Notes: generated from the sequence alone by a model not told the origin. 64,000 bases of DNA from an uncultured Neglectibacter sp. (GCA_904374805.1 CAJFEW010000002.1:1-64000); one strand, 5' to 3'. Counted from the stretch's first letter, positions 35,236 through 44,410 are shown. Program-made: numbers and translations.

Positions 35236-36497
35236 TTTGCACTGCCACTTCCTTTCAAACAATATACCACAGCTGGGTACACTTTTTGCGCAGCCTGCGC
35301 AACTTGCTGCGCCGTGTATGACAGCAGCTGCTCTTCTGCAGCTTGTATGGAAAGATCTTCCCCGCGGAAGGTTCTTCCCATGCACCAGCCCTCCAGGGAA
35401 GGCAGGGAATCTTCCACTGCGTGTAACGAGTTGCGCAAAGCCAACTTGGCAGACAGCAGTTCTTCCTCTGTCAGGTCACCATTTTGCAGAGCTTCCAGCT
35501 GCTTTCCAATTTCTCTTTCCGCTTTTTCCAGATTTTCTGTTTCCACGCCGCTTTCTACAAACAAAGTGCGGCTGTTCAAGCTCAAGCCTGCCGAGCAGTA
35601 ATAGCACAGTCTCATTTTCTCTCGGACATTTTGAAATAGCTTAGAACTGGGAACGCCTCCCAATACCGCTGCCATAAGGCGAAATAGCATTGCGTCTTCC
35701 GGCGTGCAATCTATGCGGTATGCCATAGAGAGTTTTGACTGGGAAAGGGGCTGTACTTCCTCCACATGGCGGACCTCCCGAGGCTTTTCAAACGCAAGCA
35801 TGCCGGAGCCCTGGGGCGACCCAAGGTGCCCAAACTTTGTTTGCAGCCTGTCCAAATCCGGTGTGCAATCCCCCAGCACAAAAATGTCAAACTTGGCGGA
35901 AGAGAGCAATGTTTCCCAAGCGTCTGTCACCTGCTTGCGGTCCAGCTCCTCCACTTCTTTCCGAGAGCCATACCGATCCATGCCACCTGGCTGCCCCTCA
36001 AACAGCAATTCCTCACAGCGCTGATGTGCGTAGGTGATTTTATCGTTAAACTCAGCGTCCTTCATTTCCAAGAGCTGCCGCTTTTCCTGCAGGAATCCAT
36101 CCAAAGGAAAAAGCCCCTCCCCGTCCTTTACGGGCGAGAAGAATACATCCAGCAGCAGATCCGTCAGCTGGGCGCCCATATCTTCTCCTCCAAAAGCATA
36201 CCGGCTGGAGATTCCGCCGGCGGTTAGAGAGAGGATCTGATATTCTCCCATTTTAGACACTGTGCTGCTGAGAGAGGCTCCATACAGCTCTGCCAGCCGG
36301 GCGCTCAACGCCGTATAATCGGGATACCGTTCCGTAGCGCGACTGACTAAGGCAGGGAGAATCCCGTACGCAGCTGCAGACTCCCGCACCAGCGGAACCC
36401 TCATGTTTACAGAGACTCTCATGGTTTTATAGCGGGAATCTGTAAAGGAGTGTAGCCTTACGGAATCCCCGATTTGTTGATTTTTCCATTTGCCCAT
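35232..36497 (-). CDS. M16-family non-catalytic partner protein, YfmF type
   Basis: A 421-residue M16-fold protein. The position that would hold HxxEH reads without a zinc motif (PDYTALSARLAELYGASLSS), so it is likely the non-catalytic half of a heterodimer with the neighbour, as in mitochondrial processing peptidase and PqqF-like pairs. ATG 36497 lies nine bases after GGAAGG. It is the first gene of the operon yfmF-yfmH-lgt and possibly folD onward. The EF-P modification role is transferred from Bacillus and not proven here. Confidence 0.85.
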   Translation of the reverse strand: MGKWKNQQIGDSVRLHSFTDSRYKTMRVSVNMRVPLVRESAAAYGILPALVSRATERYPDYTALSARLAELYGASLSSTVSKMGEYQILSLTAGGISSRYAFGGEDMGAQLTDLLLDVFFSPVKDGEGLFPLDGFLQEKRQLLEMKDAEFNDKITYAHQRCEELLFEGQPGGMDRYGSRKEVEELDRKQVTDAWETLLSSAKFDIFVLGDCTPDLDRLQTKFGHLGSPQGSGMLAFEKPREVRHVEEVQPLSQSKLSMAYRIDCTPEDAMLFRLMAAVLGGVPSSKLFQNVREKMRLCYYCSAGLSLNSRTLFVESGVETENLEKAEREIGKQLEALQNGDLTEEELLSAKLALRNSLHAVEDSLPSLEGWCMGRTFRGEDLSIQAAEEQLLSYTAQQVAQAAQKVYPAVVYCLKGSGSAK

Positions 36498-36558
36498 AGT
36501 GTGTGTCCTTCCCAAAAAATTTGCAAAAGAACTGCATAAATATGCTATTGTTCCTTTT

Positions 36559-36587
36559 AGTATAGCACACTTCTTCTCGTTTTGAAA
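36559..36587 (-). promoter_or_regulatory. Promoter of the M16 pair
   Basis: The minus strand has TATACT (36559-36564) with an upstream TG (TGCTATACT), and TTTCAA 17 bp upstream (36582-36587). The weak -35 is offset by the extended -10. Confidence 0.55.
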
Positions 36588-36592
36588 GAGCT

Positions 36593-36641
36593 TGAAAAAA
36601 ATTCACAAAAGGAGGGGACACGCATTTCGCGTGTCCCCTCC
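36593..36641 (-). terminator. Intrinsic terminator after upp
   Basis: GGAGGGGACACGC (36611-36623) pairs with GCGTGTCCCCTCC (36629-36641) around a five-base loop. On the minus strand CTTTTG and then a run of T follow. It ends the fhs-tsaE-tsaB-rpiB-upp operon. Confidence 0.92.
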
Positions 36642-36676
36642 CGGGAAATAGATGTATGCAGCGACAGAGAATGGTG

Positions 36677-37315
36677 TTACAGGGTGCCGAAAATCCGGTC
36701 GCCGGCATCTCCCAAGCCTGGGAGAATGTAGCCATTTTCATTCAAGCAGCGGTCCAGAGAAGCACAGTACACCTGTACATCCGGATGCGCTTTGGCCAGC
36801 GCCTCTACCCCTTCCGGAGCTGCAATGATGCACAGGAACTTAATGCTCTTGGGATGGCTTCGTTTGACAATGGTGATGGCATCGATGGCGGAGCCGCCTG
36901 TGGCCAGCATGGGGTCCAGAACAATCACATCCCGCTCTTCAATGTCTTGGGGAAGCTTGTTGTAGTACTCTACGGGTTTCAGGGTATCGTGGTCACGATA
37001 GAGGCCAATGTGGCCCACTTTTGCCGAGGGCACTAATTCCAGCATGCCGTCCACCATGCCCAGGCCTGCGCGCAGAATAGGTACAAAGGCAAGCTTGCGT
37101 CCTGCAATCACCTGGGTCACCGTTTTTTCCATAGGGGTGACCGTTTCTACATCCATCAAAGGCAGATCGCGCGTTGCTTCATAGCACATCAGTGTGGCAA
37201 TCTCGCTGACCAACTCCCGGAAATTTTTGGTGCCTGTGGAGACATCCCGCAAAAATGTCAGCTTATGCTGGATCAGCGGATGGTCCATGATAAAAACGTT
37301 GGGGTAATTTTCCAT
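36677..37315 (-). CDS. upp: Uracil phosphoribosyltransferase
   Basis: Salvage enzyme making UMP from uracil and PRPP. At 212 residues the PRPP-binding loop is [14 protein letters not shown] (about 131-144), and the uracil-binding C-terminus is [13 protein letters not shown] 37315 follows AGGAGGAGA; the 24-codon extension of the frame is rejected. It is the last gene of its operon, 35 bp after rpiB, with a strong terminator beyond. Confidence 0.97.
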   Translation of the reverse strand: MENYPNVFIMDHPLIQHKLTFLRDVSTGTKNFRELVSEIATLMCYEATRDLPLMDVETVTPMEKTVTQVIAGRKLAFVPILRAGLGMVDGMLELVPSAKVGHIGLYRDHDTLKPVEYYNKLPQDIEERDVIVLDPMLATGGSAIDAITIVKRSHPKSIKFLCIIAAPEGVEALAKAHPDVQVYCASLDRCLNENGYILPGLGDAGDRIFGTL

Positions 37316-37349
37316 GACAAATCTCCTCCTGCATGGTAAAAGGTTAAGA

Positions 37350-37796
37350 TTACAGATTCCCGTTTTCGATTTCAGCAATCTGGTCAATACGGCGTTGATG
37401 ACGGCCGCCTTCGAACTCTGTGTGGAGAAAAATCTCCAACATCCGCACGGCTAAGTCGGAATCTACCACTTTTCCTCCCATGCAAAGAATATTGGCATTG
37501 TTGTGGCGCCGGGTCATTTCCGCGCAGAATTCATTGGTACACAGGGCTGCGCGCACGCCTTTTACCTTGTTGGCGGCAATGGAGATGCCAATACCCGTGG
37601 AGCAAATCAGCACGCCATAGTCCGCCTGCCCAGCAGCAACAGAACGTGCGGCTTGTGCGGCGATAGGCGCATAATCTACAGATTCCGTGCTGTAAGCACC
37701 AAAGTCCTCGTAGGGGATCTTTTGTTGATCCAGATAAGTGCGGATCACCTCTTTCAGGGCAAATCCGCCGTGGTCACATCCAATCGCAAGCTTCAT
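37350..37796 (-). CDS. rpiB: Ribose-5-phosphate isomerase B
   Basis: Interconverts ribose-5-phosphate and ribulose-5-phosphate. At 148 residues it shows CDHGGFALK (residues 7-15), the catalytic cysteine in [15 protein letters not shown] (about 65-70) and [15 protein letters not shown] 37796 overlaps the tsaB stop by four bases. The open frame continues a further 118 codons upstream but lies wholly inside tsaB and is not protein-like. Supplying ribose-phosphate next to upp is metabolically sensible. Confidence 0.95.
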   Translation of the reverse strand: MKLAIGCDHGGFALKEVIRTYLDQQKIPYEDFGAYSTESVDYAPIAAQAARSVAAGQADYGVLICSTGIGISIAANKVKGVRAALCTNEFCAEMTRRHNNANILCMGGKVVDSDLAVRMLEIFLHTEFEGGRHQRRIDQIAEIENGNL

Positions 37797-38503
37797 AGGC
37801 CTGCTCCTTTCTCTTGTCTCTTTTTCAATTCCCGCTCCGCCTGAGGCAGCCGCAGGTAAACGGGGTTCAACGCATCCGGCGTGACAGTGCAGCCTTGCAG
37901 CACCTTCTGTTCCCCTAACAGGGCAACAGAAGCAGCCCTTTGAAAGCGCATTGCTTCCGGAGCAAGACGTGCTCCCCACTCTTGAAAGGACCGATAGCAA
38001 AGTTCTGCTCCGTCTCCCAAAAGCAACAATCGATTGCCCCAAGGGCGGCATTCCTCTTCCAATTGGGCTATGGAAAGGGCCCGATCCGGGCAGAGCCGGG
38101 TGAGACGTCCATTTTCCACTTGAAACAGGGCGTTGTATACCTGGCCGCACCGAGCATCCATAACAGCGCAGACAATCGCCCCTTCACAGGCTACGCCCCC
38201 AAAGGCAATTGCCTCTAAGGTAGAGATACCTACGCAAGGGGTTTGGTTGGGAAAGGCCAAGCCTTTGACACAGGCAATACCGATCCGCACACCGGTAAAA
38301 GAACCAGGCCCGTGAGAGACCGCCAAACCATCGCACTCTGCAGGTTTTCTCCCTAAGGTGCGCAGCAAATTTTCCGCCATGGGAAGCAATGTCTGGCTGT
38401 GAGTCTGCTTGGTGTTTCCATAGAATTCTCCCAAAAGCCTTCCATCTTCCACCGCAGCTACCGAAGCCGCAACGGCCGAGGATTCTATACCTACTATCAG
38501 CAC
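37793..38503 (-). CDS. tsaB: TsaB, t6A tRNA modification scaffold
   Basis: Actin-like ATPase-fold protein that, with TsaD and TsaE, makes threonylcarbamoyl-adenosine at position 37 of ANN-decoding tRNAs. At 236 residues the signature SHGPGSFTGVRIGIACVKGL is at about 64-83 and the N-terminus is MLIVGIESSAVAASVA. It lacks the metal-binding histidines of TsaD. It overlaps tsaE by seven bases and rpiB by four. tsaD is not in the window. Confidence 0.94.
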   Translation of the reverse strand: MLIVGIESSAVAASVAAVEDGRLLGEFYGNTKQTHSQTLLPMAENLLRTLGRKPAECDGLAVSHGPGSFTGVRIGIACVKGLAFPNQTPCVGISTLEAIAFGGVACEGAIVCAVMDARCGQVYNALFQVENGRLTRLCPDRALSIAQLEEECRPWGNRLLLLGDGAELCYRSFQEWGARLAPEAMRFQRAASVALLGEQKVLQGCTVTPDALNPVYLRLPQAERELKKRQEKGAGL

Positions 38504-38940
38504 GGCGTACCGCCCCCCTTCCAGCCATCAATTGTGATAATGCGTTGGGTTTCCCCATTCCCTGGAGCAATATCAATGGAGATGGTCCCCTCTGGAAGCG
38601 CTCCTGCAATGTGCTCGCTCCATTCGATCACCAGAACACATTCGGTGTCCAGGTAGTCAAAATATCCAGTGGAATATAAGTCGTCCCAATTGTCCACGCG
38701 ATACATGTCAAAATGTTCCACCGTTAGCCTGGCGGAATATTCGTTTACCAAGGCAAAGGTGGGACTGGAGACAACGTCTCCTCCGCCTAAACCTTCCACC
38801 AGCCCACGAGTGAAAGCGGTTTTTCCAGCGCCCATTCCCCCGGTGAAAGCAATGACCTCCCCACCCTGCAGGTCTTGGGCGAGGCGTTTGGCCAATGCGG
38901 CGGTTTCCTCCGGAGAATGGGAGATAAACTGCTCTGCCAT
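38497..38940 (-). CDS. tsaE: TsaE, t6A tRNA modification ATPase
   Basis: P-loop ATPase of the t6A complex. At 147 residues it has Walker A GGMGAGKTAFTRGL (about 34-47), the switch region VVSSPTFALVNEY and HFDMYRVD. LVIEWSEH matches the Walker B-like strand. It starts one base after the fhs stop and overlaps tsaB, in the operon fhs-tsaE-tsaB-rpiB-upp. Confidence 0.95.
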   Translation of the reverse strand: MAEQFISHSPEETAALAKRLAQDLQGGEVIAFTGGMGAGKTAFTRGLVEGLGGGDVVSSPTFALVNEYSARLTVEHFDMYRVDNWDDLYSTGYFDYLDTECVLVIEWSEHIAGALPEGTISIDIAPGNGETQRIITIDGWKGGGTPC

Positions 38941-38941
38941 A

Positions 38942-40618
38942 TTAAAACAGCCCGTGGATGACGGCGTGATCGTCCACGTCGATCTTTTCTGCGGCAGGAA
39001 CTTTAGGCAGGCCGGGCATGGTCATGATGTCCCCTGCGTAAGCCACCACAAAACCGGCGCCGTTGGAAAGGCGCAGGTCCCGGATAGTGATGGTGAAGTC
39101 CGTGGGACGGCCCAACAGCTTGGCGTTATCCGACAGAGAGTATTGGGTTTTAGCGATGCACACGGGCATGCTGTCTCCGCCCAGAGCTTTGATATCCTTC
39201 AGGGACTTCTGGGCAGCGGCTGTAAAGGTCACGTCCTTTGCACCGTAGATCTTTTGGGCAATGGCAGTGATTTTCTCTTCCACCGTGGCCTCCAGGGGAT
39301 AGATAGGCGCAAAGTGGCTTTCCCCTTCCTTTTCTTCTATGACGCGGCAGATGGTCTGCGCCAATTCCAGGCCGCCCTCCCCACCTTTGGCAAACACTTC
39401 CGAAAGGGCGTAAGGCACTCCCAATTCCTGGCAGCAGCGGTCAATTACACCCAGCTCTCCTTCGGTATCGGTGCCAAACCGGTTGATGGCCACAACTACC
39501 GGCACGCCGAACTTCTGCATGTTCTCCACGTGGGCCTTCAGGTTGACAATCCCTTTTTCCAAAGCAGGCACGTTTTCAGCAGCCAGTTCAGCCTTGGGAA
39601 CACCGCCGTTATACTTCAAAGCCCGCACAGTGGCAACCACCACCACGCAAGAGGGAGTCAAGCCAGCCATGCGGCATTTGATATCCATAAATTTCTCTGC
39701 GCCTAAGTCGGAGCCGAAGCCTGCTTCCGTAATGCAGTAATCTGCCAGTTTCAAAGCCAGGCGGGTGGCGCGGACCGAATTACATCCGTGGGCAATGTTG
39801 GCAAAGGGGCCGCCATGCATAATGGCGGGGGTTCCCTCGATGGTCTGCACCAAGTTGGGGTTTACCGCATCCCGCAGCAGCGCAGCCATGGCGCCCTCTG
39901 CCTTGATATCCCGGGCGTAGACAGGCTCCCCTGTGTACGTGTAGGCGATCAGAATGTTCCCCAGGCGTTCCTTCAGGTCATTCATGTCCTTAGCCAGGCA
40001 CAAAATGGCCATGACTTCCGAGGCGACGGTGATAATGAAGCCATCCTCCCGGGGCACGCCGTTGATCTTTCCGCCGAGACCGATGACAATGTTGCGCAGC
40101 GCTCGGTCATTCATATCCAAGCAGCGCTTGATCTGTACCCGCCGAGGATCAATCCCCAAGGCGTTGCCCTGCTGCATGTGGTTATCCAGCATGGCGCAGC
40201 ACAGATTGTTGGCAGAGGTGATCGCATGCATATCCCCTGTAAAGTGAAGATTGATGTCCTCCATAGGGAGAACCTGGGCGTAGCCGCCGCCGGCAGCGCC
40301 GCCCTTAATACCAAACACCGGCCCCAGAGAAGGCTCCCGCAGGGCGATGATGGCATTTTTTCCAATTTTAGCCATGGCCTGTCCCAAACCGGCGGTGGTG
40401 GTCGTTTTTCCTTCTCCAGCTGGAGTGGGGTTAATCGCTGTGACCAACACCAGCTTTCCGTCCGGTCTGTCCGCCAAGCGAGAGAAGGCGCGCTCGTTAA
40501 TCTTCGCCTTGTAGCGGCCGTAGAGATCCAGCTCATCCTCTTGGATGCCCAGCTCTGCGGCAATGTCCGCGATGGGTCTCAATGTTGTGCTTTGGGCGAT
40601 TTCAATGTCAGAAAGCAT
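38942..40618 (-). CDS. fhs: Formate-tetrahydrofolate ligase
   Basis: ATP-dependent activation of formate to 10-formyl-THF, feeding purine synthesis and, in acetogens, the methyl branch of the Wood-Ljungdahl pathway. At 558 residues it shows the P-loop [16 protein letters not shown] (about 65-80), the folate region [22 protein letters not shown] split across the active site, and DIKCRMAG. No other Wood-Ljungdahl genes are nearby, so a purely biosynthetic role with FolD is more likely. It leads the operon from its own promoter with a 140-base leader containing a perfect inverted repeat. Confidence 0.97.
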   Translation of the reverse strand: MLSDIEIAQSTTLRPIADIAAELGIQEDELDLYGRYKAKINERAFSRLADRPDGKLVLVTAINPTPAGEGKTTTTAGLGQAMAKIGKNAIIALREPSLGPVFGIKGGAAGGGYAQVLPMEDINLHFTGDMHAITSANNLCCAMLDNHMQQGNALGIDPRRVQIKRCLDMNDRALRNIVIGLGGKINGVPREDGFIITVASEVMAILCLAKDMNDLKERLGNILIAYTYTGEPVYARDIKAEGAMAALLRDAVNPNLVQTIEGTPAIMHGGPFANIAHGCNSVRATRLALKLADYCITEAGFGSDLGAEKFMDIKCRMAGLTPSCVVVVATVRALKYNGGVPKAELAAENVPALEKGIVNLKAHVENMQKFGVPVVVAINRFGTDTEGELGVIDRCCQELGVPYALSEVFAKGGEGGLELAQTICRVIEEKEGESHFAPIYPLEATVEEKITAIAQKIYGAKDVTFTAAAQKSLKDIKALGGDSMPVCIAKTQYSLSDNAKLLGRPTDFTITIRDLRLSNGAGFVVAYAGDIMTMPGLPKVPAAEKIDVDDHAVIHGLF

Positions 40619-40701
40619 TTCCTGTCACCTTTCTAGCCGTTGTACGGCCATTTAGATTTTACCTGCTCAAATCTAGTTCGCTTTGGGCTGAGAAACACTG
40701 C

Positions 40702-40736
40702 TCTCAGGAGAAATCCTGTTTGTTTGTCTCCTGAGA
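40702..40736 (-). repeat. Inverted repeat in the fhs leader
   Basis: TCTCAGGAGA (40702-40711) and TCTCCTGAGA (40727-40736) form a ten-base-pair stem with a 15-base loop in the fhs 5' untranslated region. There is no T run, so it is not a terminator. It could be a regulator-binding site or an RNA stem. The THF riboswitch consensus was not recognised here. Confidence 0.6.
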
Positions 40737-40758
40737 AACGCACGCATAGTTCGTCTTT

Positions 40759-40787
40759 ATTATAGTGTATCCGGCTGGAATAGTAAA
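40759..40787 (-). promoter_or_regulatory. Promoter of the fhs operon
   Basis: On the minus strand TTTACT (40782-40787), 17 bp, TATAAT (40759-40764). It is back-to-back with the RodA/FtsW promoter, 17 bp away. Confidence 0.75.
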
Positions 40788-40803
40788 GACCGAAACAAAA
40801 AAC

Positions 40804-40832
40804 TTGAAGGGCCTCCAGCAATATGCTATAAT
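40804..40832 (+). promoter_or_regulatory. Promoter of the RodA/FtsW-family gene
   Basis: TTGAAG (40804-40809), 17 bp, TATAAT (40827-40832). The short leader also contains the hairpin ATCCAGC-GCTGGG-GCTGGAT at 40864-40883. Confidence 0.8.
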
Positions 40833-40902
40833 CAGTAGACATAAAGTTTACACGGATACTAAAATCCAGCGCTGGGGCTGGATGTGAAAGAATAGGGAAA
40901 TT

Positions 40903-42102
40903 ATGGTAAAGAATTTTTTCAAAAACTTTGCGAATTACCTGATGAAGGCAGACATGATCCTCTGGCTGCTTTTGGCGGCTATTTCTGTCTACAGTCTGCT
41001 GCTTTTGCGAAGCGTGGATAGTTCCACCGGGTCCAGCTATTTCCGTACGCAGCTGGTTGCCATTGTTTTAGGCGTTGTTGGAGCCGTTATCCTCTCTCTG
41101 CTGGATTATGCGACCTTGGCGAATTTTTGGTATCTCTTGGGCGGGGCTTCTATTTTCCTGATGATTTATACGGCCCTGTTTGGGGACCAGGTGCTGGGCA
41201 GCGGCGGCGTGAACGCCCGTGCCTGGATTCAAATTGGCGGCAGCACCTTTCAGACTTCAGAGGCGGTAAAGATTGCCTTTATCCTGACTTTTTCCAAGCA
41301 TTTGGATACGCTGCGCAAACGGGAATGGATCAATCGGCCTCTGCATGTGGTTCTGTTGGGCTGCCATGCGCTGGTTCCCATGCTGCTCTGTGAACTGCAG
41401 GGAGATACTGGCGCCGCCATTGTCTTTTTTTCCATGTTTCTGGCGATGAGTTTAGCCGCTGGTGTCAAGTTGCGATATTTCGCGATTTTGGGTGGATTGG
41501 TTTTGATTGCTCTGCCACTGCTGTGGCAGTTTGGGATGGATGAATATCAAAAGCTTCGTTTCATCGCCCTGTTTAATCTGGATGATCCAAACATTCGTAT
41601 GGACGCAGGTTATCAGCAATACCAAGGCAGAATCTCCATCGGAAGTGGCAAACTCACAGGGCAAGGACTCTTTCATGGAAGCCGAGTGGCCAGCAACAGC
41701 GTTCCCTTCCAACAGAGCGACTATATCTTTTCTGTGGCAGGTGAGGAACTGGGATTTGTGGGCTGTTCGCTCATCCTTCTTCTCTTGCTGCTCTTTATGG
41801 CTAAAGTGCTCCACGTGGCTCAGACGGCCCGGGATGACTTGGGAAAATATATTTGCTTTGGATATTTTGGCATTATTGCGTTGCAGTCCATCTCCAACAT
41901 TGGAATGTGCCTGGCCCTACTCCCCGCTATGGGCGTGACTCTTCCTTTCTTCAGTGCGGGAGGTTCTTCCGCCATTTGTATGTACCTGGGGTTCGGTCTC
42001 GTGCAAAGTGTGCACATGCGCCGCAAAGAGGGAGAAGGAATGCGGCTGAGAAGAAAAGCGCCTCTTCGTTTCACCTACAGCCGTATTCAAGAACACAGGT
42101 AG
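40903..42102 (+). CDS. RodA/FtsW/SpoVE-family peptidoglycan polymerase
   Basis: A 399-residue multi-spanning membrane protein of the SEDS family, with about ten hydrophobic segments beginning at ILWLLLAAISVYSLLLL. The signature region near the C-terminus (SNIGMCLALLPAMGVTLPFFSAGGSS, read in two parts) matches RodA/FtsW, with the catalytic Asp expected in the large loop before it (QSDYIFSVAGEELGFVG is the conserved stretch). These enzymes polymerise lipid II with a class B PBP partner; no PBP is adjacent, so elongation (RodA) versus division (FtsW) cannot be decided, although the sequence reads more like RodA. It is monocistronic with its own promoter and terminator. Confidence 0.92.
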   Translation: MVKNFFKNFANYLMKADMILWLLLAAISVYSLLLLRSVDSSTGSSYFRTQLVAIVLGVVGAVILSLLDYATLANFWYLLGGASIFLMIYTALFGDQVLGSGGVNARAWIQIGGSTFQTSEAVKIAFILTFSKHLDTLRKREWINRPLHVVLLGCHALVPMLLCELQGDTGAAIVFFSMFLAMSLAAGVKLRYFAILGGLVLIALPLLWQFGMDEYQKLRFIALFNLDDPNIRMDAGYQQYQGRISIGSGKLTGQGLFHGSRVASNSVPFQQSDYIFSVAGEELGFVGCSLILLLLLLFMAKVLHVAQTARDDLGKYICFGYFGIIALQSISNIGMCLALLPAMGVTLPFFSAGGSSAICMYLGFGLVQSVHMRRKEGEGMRLRRKAPLRFTYSRIQEHR

Positions 42103-42128
42103 ATTCCTTTTTCTCCTTGCAATAAAGA

Positions 42129-42166
42129 GGCCCCGTTGCAGAATTTTTTCATTCTGCAACGGGGCC
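42129..42166. terminator. Bidirectional terminator
   Basis: GGCCCCGTTGCAGAAT (42129-42144) pairs with ATTCTGCAACGGGGCC (42151-42166). It ends the RodA/FtsW gene (+) and the ATP-grasp gene (-), which converge here. Confidence 0.93.
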
Positions 42167-42182
42167 CATTTGTTTGTTAAGT

Positions 42183-43193
42183 TCAAATCCCTTTTACAAA
42201 TTTTCGGAATCGGGGCAACATACCGATCTTGTCCGGTGTGTGAGGAGGCATTTGCAAGATGTCATAACCAGGGAGGTTATTCCCCTCCACAAAGACGGGA
42301 CCGTTGGGGGTAATAGCCACGTCCCAGCCCACATACCGCATTTGCGGAACAATTTGCGAGGCCTCCAGGCACATAGCCTTTGCTTCCTCCCAGCAGGGAA
42401 TGGCAAAGCCTTGAATGGTTGTTCCGGTGCGGGGGTGCTCCGTATAGGTGTGCCGCGCCTTATCGTAAGCGGGATATTGAATCACGCCACGCTCCAAATC
42501 AATGGGGGCGAACATACCGCCGGAGTGGAGGTTATCCACAGGACGGTCGCTATTGCCGATCCGAATATGGGCGTAAACAATATGGGGACCTGTCTCGTTT
42601 AAAATGGTGACAATGCGCAGGGTATTGATTGAACCAGGATTCATGCGATTCATTTCTTCGTGCTGCTGCAGCACTTCTTCTACCACGCCGATTTTCTGCT
42701 CTTTCAAGTGATCATACATGGCGTCTACGCTGGGGTAGTCTTTCTTATACAGCTTGTCTACGCCGAATCCCCCGCTGGAGGATTCCGGTTTTACCATAAT
42801 GGTTTCCCGGCTTTCCATAAACTTTTGGAAGTCCTCTTTGGAAGCTTTGGAAAAATCCAGCCACTGCCGGCCGATGTACTTTCCGAAAGTGGTGTAAAAT
42901 TCACTTTTGTTGTCAAAATAATGGTAGTACTCCCGGTTGTTAAGGATGCGCACCAGGTCATTGTTCACTTTTCGAGTGACATATGTGGCTCGCTGGGCGT
43001 CGCTTAAGTTGTAAAATTCACAGAGCAGGTAGTCGTTGAATCCGGCACCATAGCGAAGACCGCAGAGCACCACATCGATCAGGATACCCAGGGAGTTTTT
43101 TCCTGTGATTTGATGCACTTTACCCACTGTGCGGAACAGCTCCCCGTAATCCATATGCACAATGCAATTCCATAGAAACTTTATTTTTCTCAC
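42183..43193 (-). CDS. Sugar-transfer-associated ATP-grasp protein
   Basis: A 336-residue ATP-grasp protein of the PF14397 type (sugar-transfer associated). ATP-binding elements can be seen: MVKPESSSGGFGVDKLYK (about 135-152), VVEEVLQQHEEMNRMNPGSINTLRI (Glu/Asn metal ligands) and the C-terminal GWDVAITPNGPVFVEGNN. The family forms an acid-amine or acid-thiol type bond, often on cell-surface polymers; no substrate is known. It starts with GTG 43193 behind AAAGGGGGGC, 18 bp after the DUF3006 gene, at the end of the tepA-ftsK-MBL-DUF3006 run. Confidence 0.87.
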   Translation of the reverse strand: MRKIKFLWNCIVHMDYGELFRTVGKVHQITGKNSLGILIDVVLCGLRYGAGFNDYLLCEFYNLSDAQRATYVTRKVNNDLVRILNNREYYHYFDNKSEFYTTFGKYIGRQWLDFSKASKEDFQKFMESRETIMVKPESSSGGFGVDKLYKKDYPSVDAMYDHLKEQKIGVVEEVLQQHEEMNRMNPGSINTLRIVTILNETGPHIVYAHIRIGNSDRPVDNLHSGGMFAPIDLERGVIQYPAYDKARHTYTEHPRTGTTIQGFAIPCWEEAKAMCLEASQIVPQMRYVGWDVAITPNGPVFVEGNNLPGYDILQMPPHTPDKIGMLPRFRKFVKGI

Positions 43194-43211
43194 GAAAACC
43201 GCCCCCCTTTC

Positions 43212-43409
43212 TTACCTCTTTTTCTTGCCCTTGCGATCCTCTTTTTTTGACGGCTCTAGACGCAGCTCGCCTTCTTCCGTGATGGCGAGTACGCTTCCAG
43301 GCGCAGCTCCCGCCGGAAGTTCAGCAATTTCAATGGCGAAATATTTCTGATCGGCATCCACACAAATGGCGAATGTGCCGTCTATGCGGTCAATTACAAG
43401 TTGTTTCAT
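43212..43409 (-). CDS. DUF3006 small protein
   Basis: A 65-residue protein opening MKQLVIDRIDGTFAICVDADQ and ending with a basic KKEDRKGKKKR tail. The IDRIDG(T/N)xA pattern is the DUF3006 hallmark. DUF3006 genes often sit beside ComEC-like MBL-fold hydrolases, and one lies 24 bp upstream. Function unknown. ATG at 43409 follows GGGAAAGG; the longer reading frame into the MBL gene is rejected. Confidence 0.88.
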   Translation of the reverse strand: MKQLVIDRIDGTFAICVDADQKYFAIEIAELPAGAAPGSVLAITEEGELRLEPSKKEDRKGKKKR

Positions 43410-43432
43410 GGTTGTTGCATCCTTTCCCTTTG

Positions 43433-44401
43433 TTATTGTACAAGTTTTTCTAGGGCATATTCCAAAGCTCTGTTGTATTGTCTCTCTGTCCAGAGAGACA
43501 GGGTTTCCCCATCCCAGGAAAAAACCAGATCTCCCTCCACATCGGTGCGGCAAACCTGTGCACCCGTCTCCTCCAAACGGCGAAGGGTTTCCTCTCTGGG
43601 AAGATGGCTGTTGTCAGGTCCTGCAGATACGGCGGCGTATGCAGGAGAGACCGCCTCTAAAAAGCGGGAGGAACAGGAACTGGCGCTGCCATGATGGGGT
43701 ACTTTCAGCAGGTCCACATCCAGATCTACCCCGGACTTTACCAGATCTTTTTCCGCCTCATAGGCAATATCACCGCAGAACAGCGCGGAGAACCCTTGAA
43801 AATCTAATCGTATGACCAAGGAGCTATTGTTGGAATCTTCATGGGCCTTCAGGGGGCCTAAAATTTGCAGCCGGGCTTCCCCCACCGAAAAAACATCTCC
43901 AGGCAAGACCTGTCTGCAGGAGAGAGATTCCTCCCTGGTTGCCTGCAGCAAATTTTGATACTCTGTGCTTTGGCACAGGGAAGCAGGCCAGGGATACGTG
44001 AGAACTTCTTGTGTGGGGATTTCTTGCAAAACCTGGGCCATGCCTCCTATGTGGTCACTGTCCGGATGGGAGGGGATCACATATTTCAGCTCTGTTACAC
44101 CCACACGCAGCAAATAGTCCACCACCGTGTCCCCACGGGGGTATGTGCCCGCATCCAACAGGACAGCTTCCCCTTGGCACTCCAAAAGAATGGCGTCCGC
44201 TTTTCCCACATCTATCACATGCACACGTAAGGGAGATTGCTGTGATGGACCGGAAAATTCGGAAATGGCAAAAAGCCAAGTCCACAGCTCCCGCCCATTG
44301 GGAGTGGCCGAGAAGGCCAGTACTATGGCTATCAGCGCCAGCAGCGCTGCCTCCCGCAATTTCTTTCTCTTCTCTCGCAGTTCCCGCTCTCTCTTCTCCA
44401 T
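43433..44401 (-). CDS. ComEC/Rec2-like MBL-fold hydrolase, membrane-anchored
   Basis: A 322-residue metallo-beta-lactamase-fold protein. A basic N-terminus and one hydrophobic segment (AALLALIAIVLAFSA, about 18-32) anchor it with the catalytic domain outside. Metal ligands: SHPDSDHIGGM (HxDxDH, about 113-119), HGSASS near 235 and the Asp in FCGDI. This matches the stand-alone homologues of the ComEC C-terminal nuclease-like domain, so an extracellular nuclease or phosphodiesterase is likely. It lies ten bases after ftsK and before DUF3006. Confidence 0.9.
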   Translation of the reverse strand: MEKRERELREKRKKLREAALLALIAIVLAFSATPNGRELWTWLFAISEFSGPSQQSPLRVHVIDVGKADAILLECQGEAVLLDAGTYPRGDTVVDYLLRVGVTELKYVIPSHPDSDHIGGMAQVLQEIPTQEVLTYPWPASLCQSTEYQNLLQATREESLSCRQVLPGDVFSVGEARLQILGPLKAHEDSNNSSLVIRLDFQGFSALFCGDIAYEAEKDLVKSGVDLDVDLLKVPHHGSASSCSSRFLEAVSPAYAAVSAGPDNSHLPREETLRRLEETGAQVCRTDVEGDLVFSWDGETLSLWTERQYNRALEYALEKLVQ

Positions 44402-44410
44402 GGAAAGAAA

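Noticed and set aside
37797..38150. A 118-codon N-terminal extension of rpiB
   Set aside because: It lies wholly inside tsaB and is unlike any RpiB. The internal ATG at 37796 gives the full family protein with ATGA coupling.
40620..40790. A tetrahydrofolate or ZTP riboswitch before fhs
   Set aside because: The location is right, but I could not find the conserved cores of either class; only a simple inverted repeat is present.
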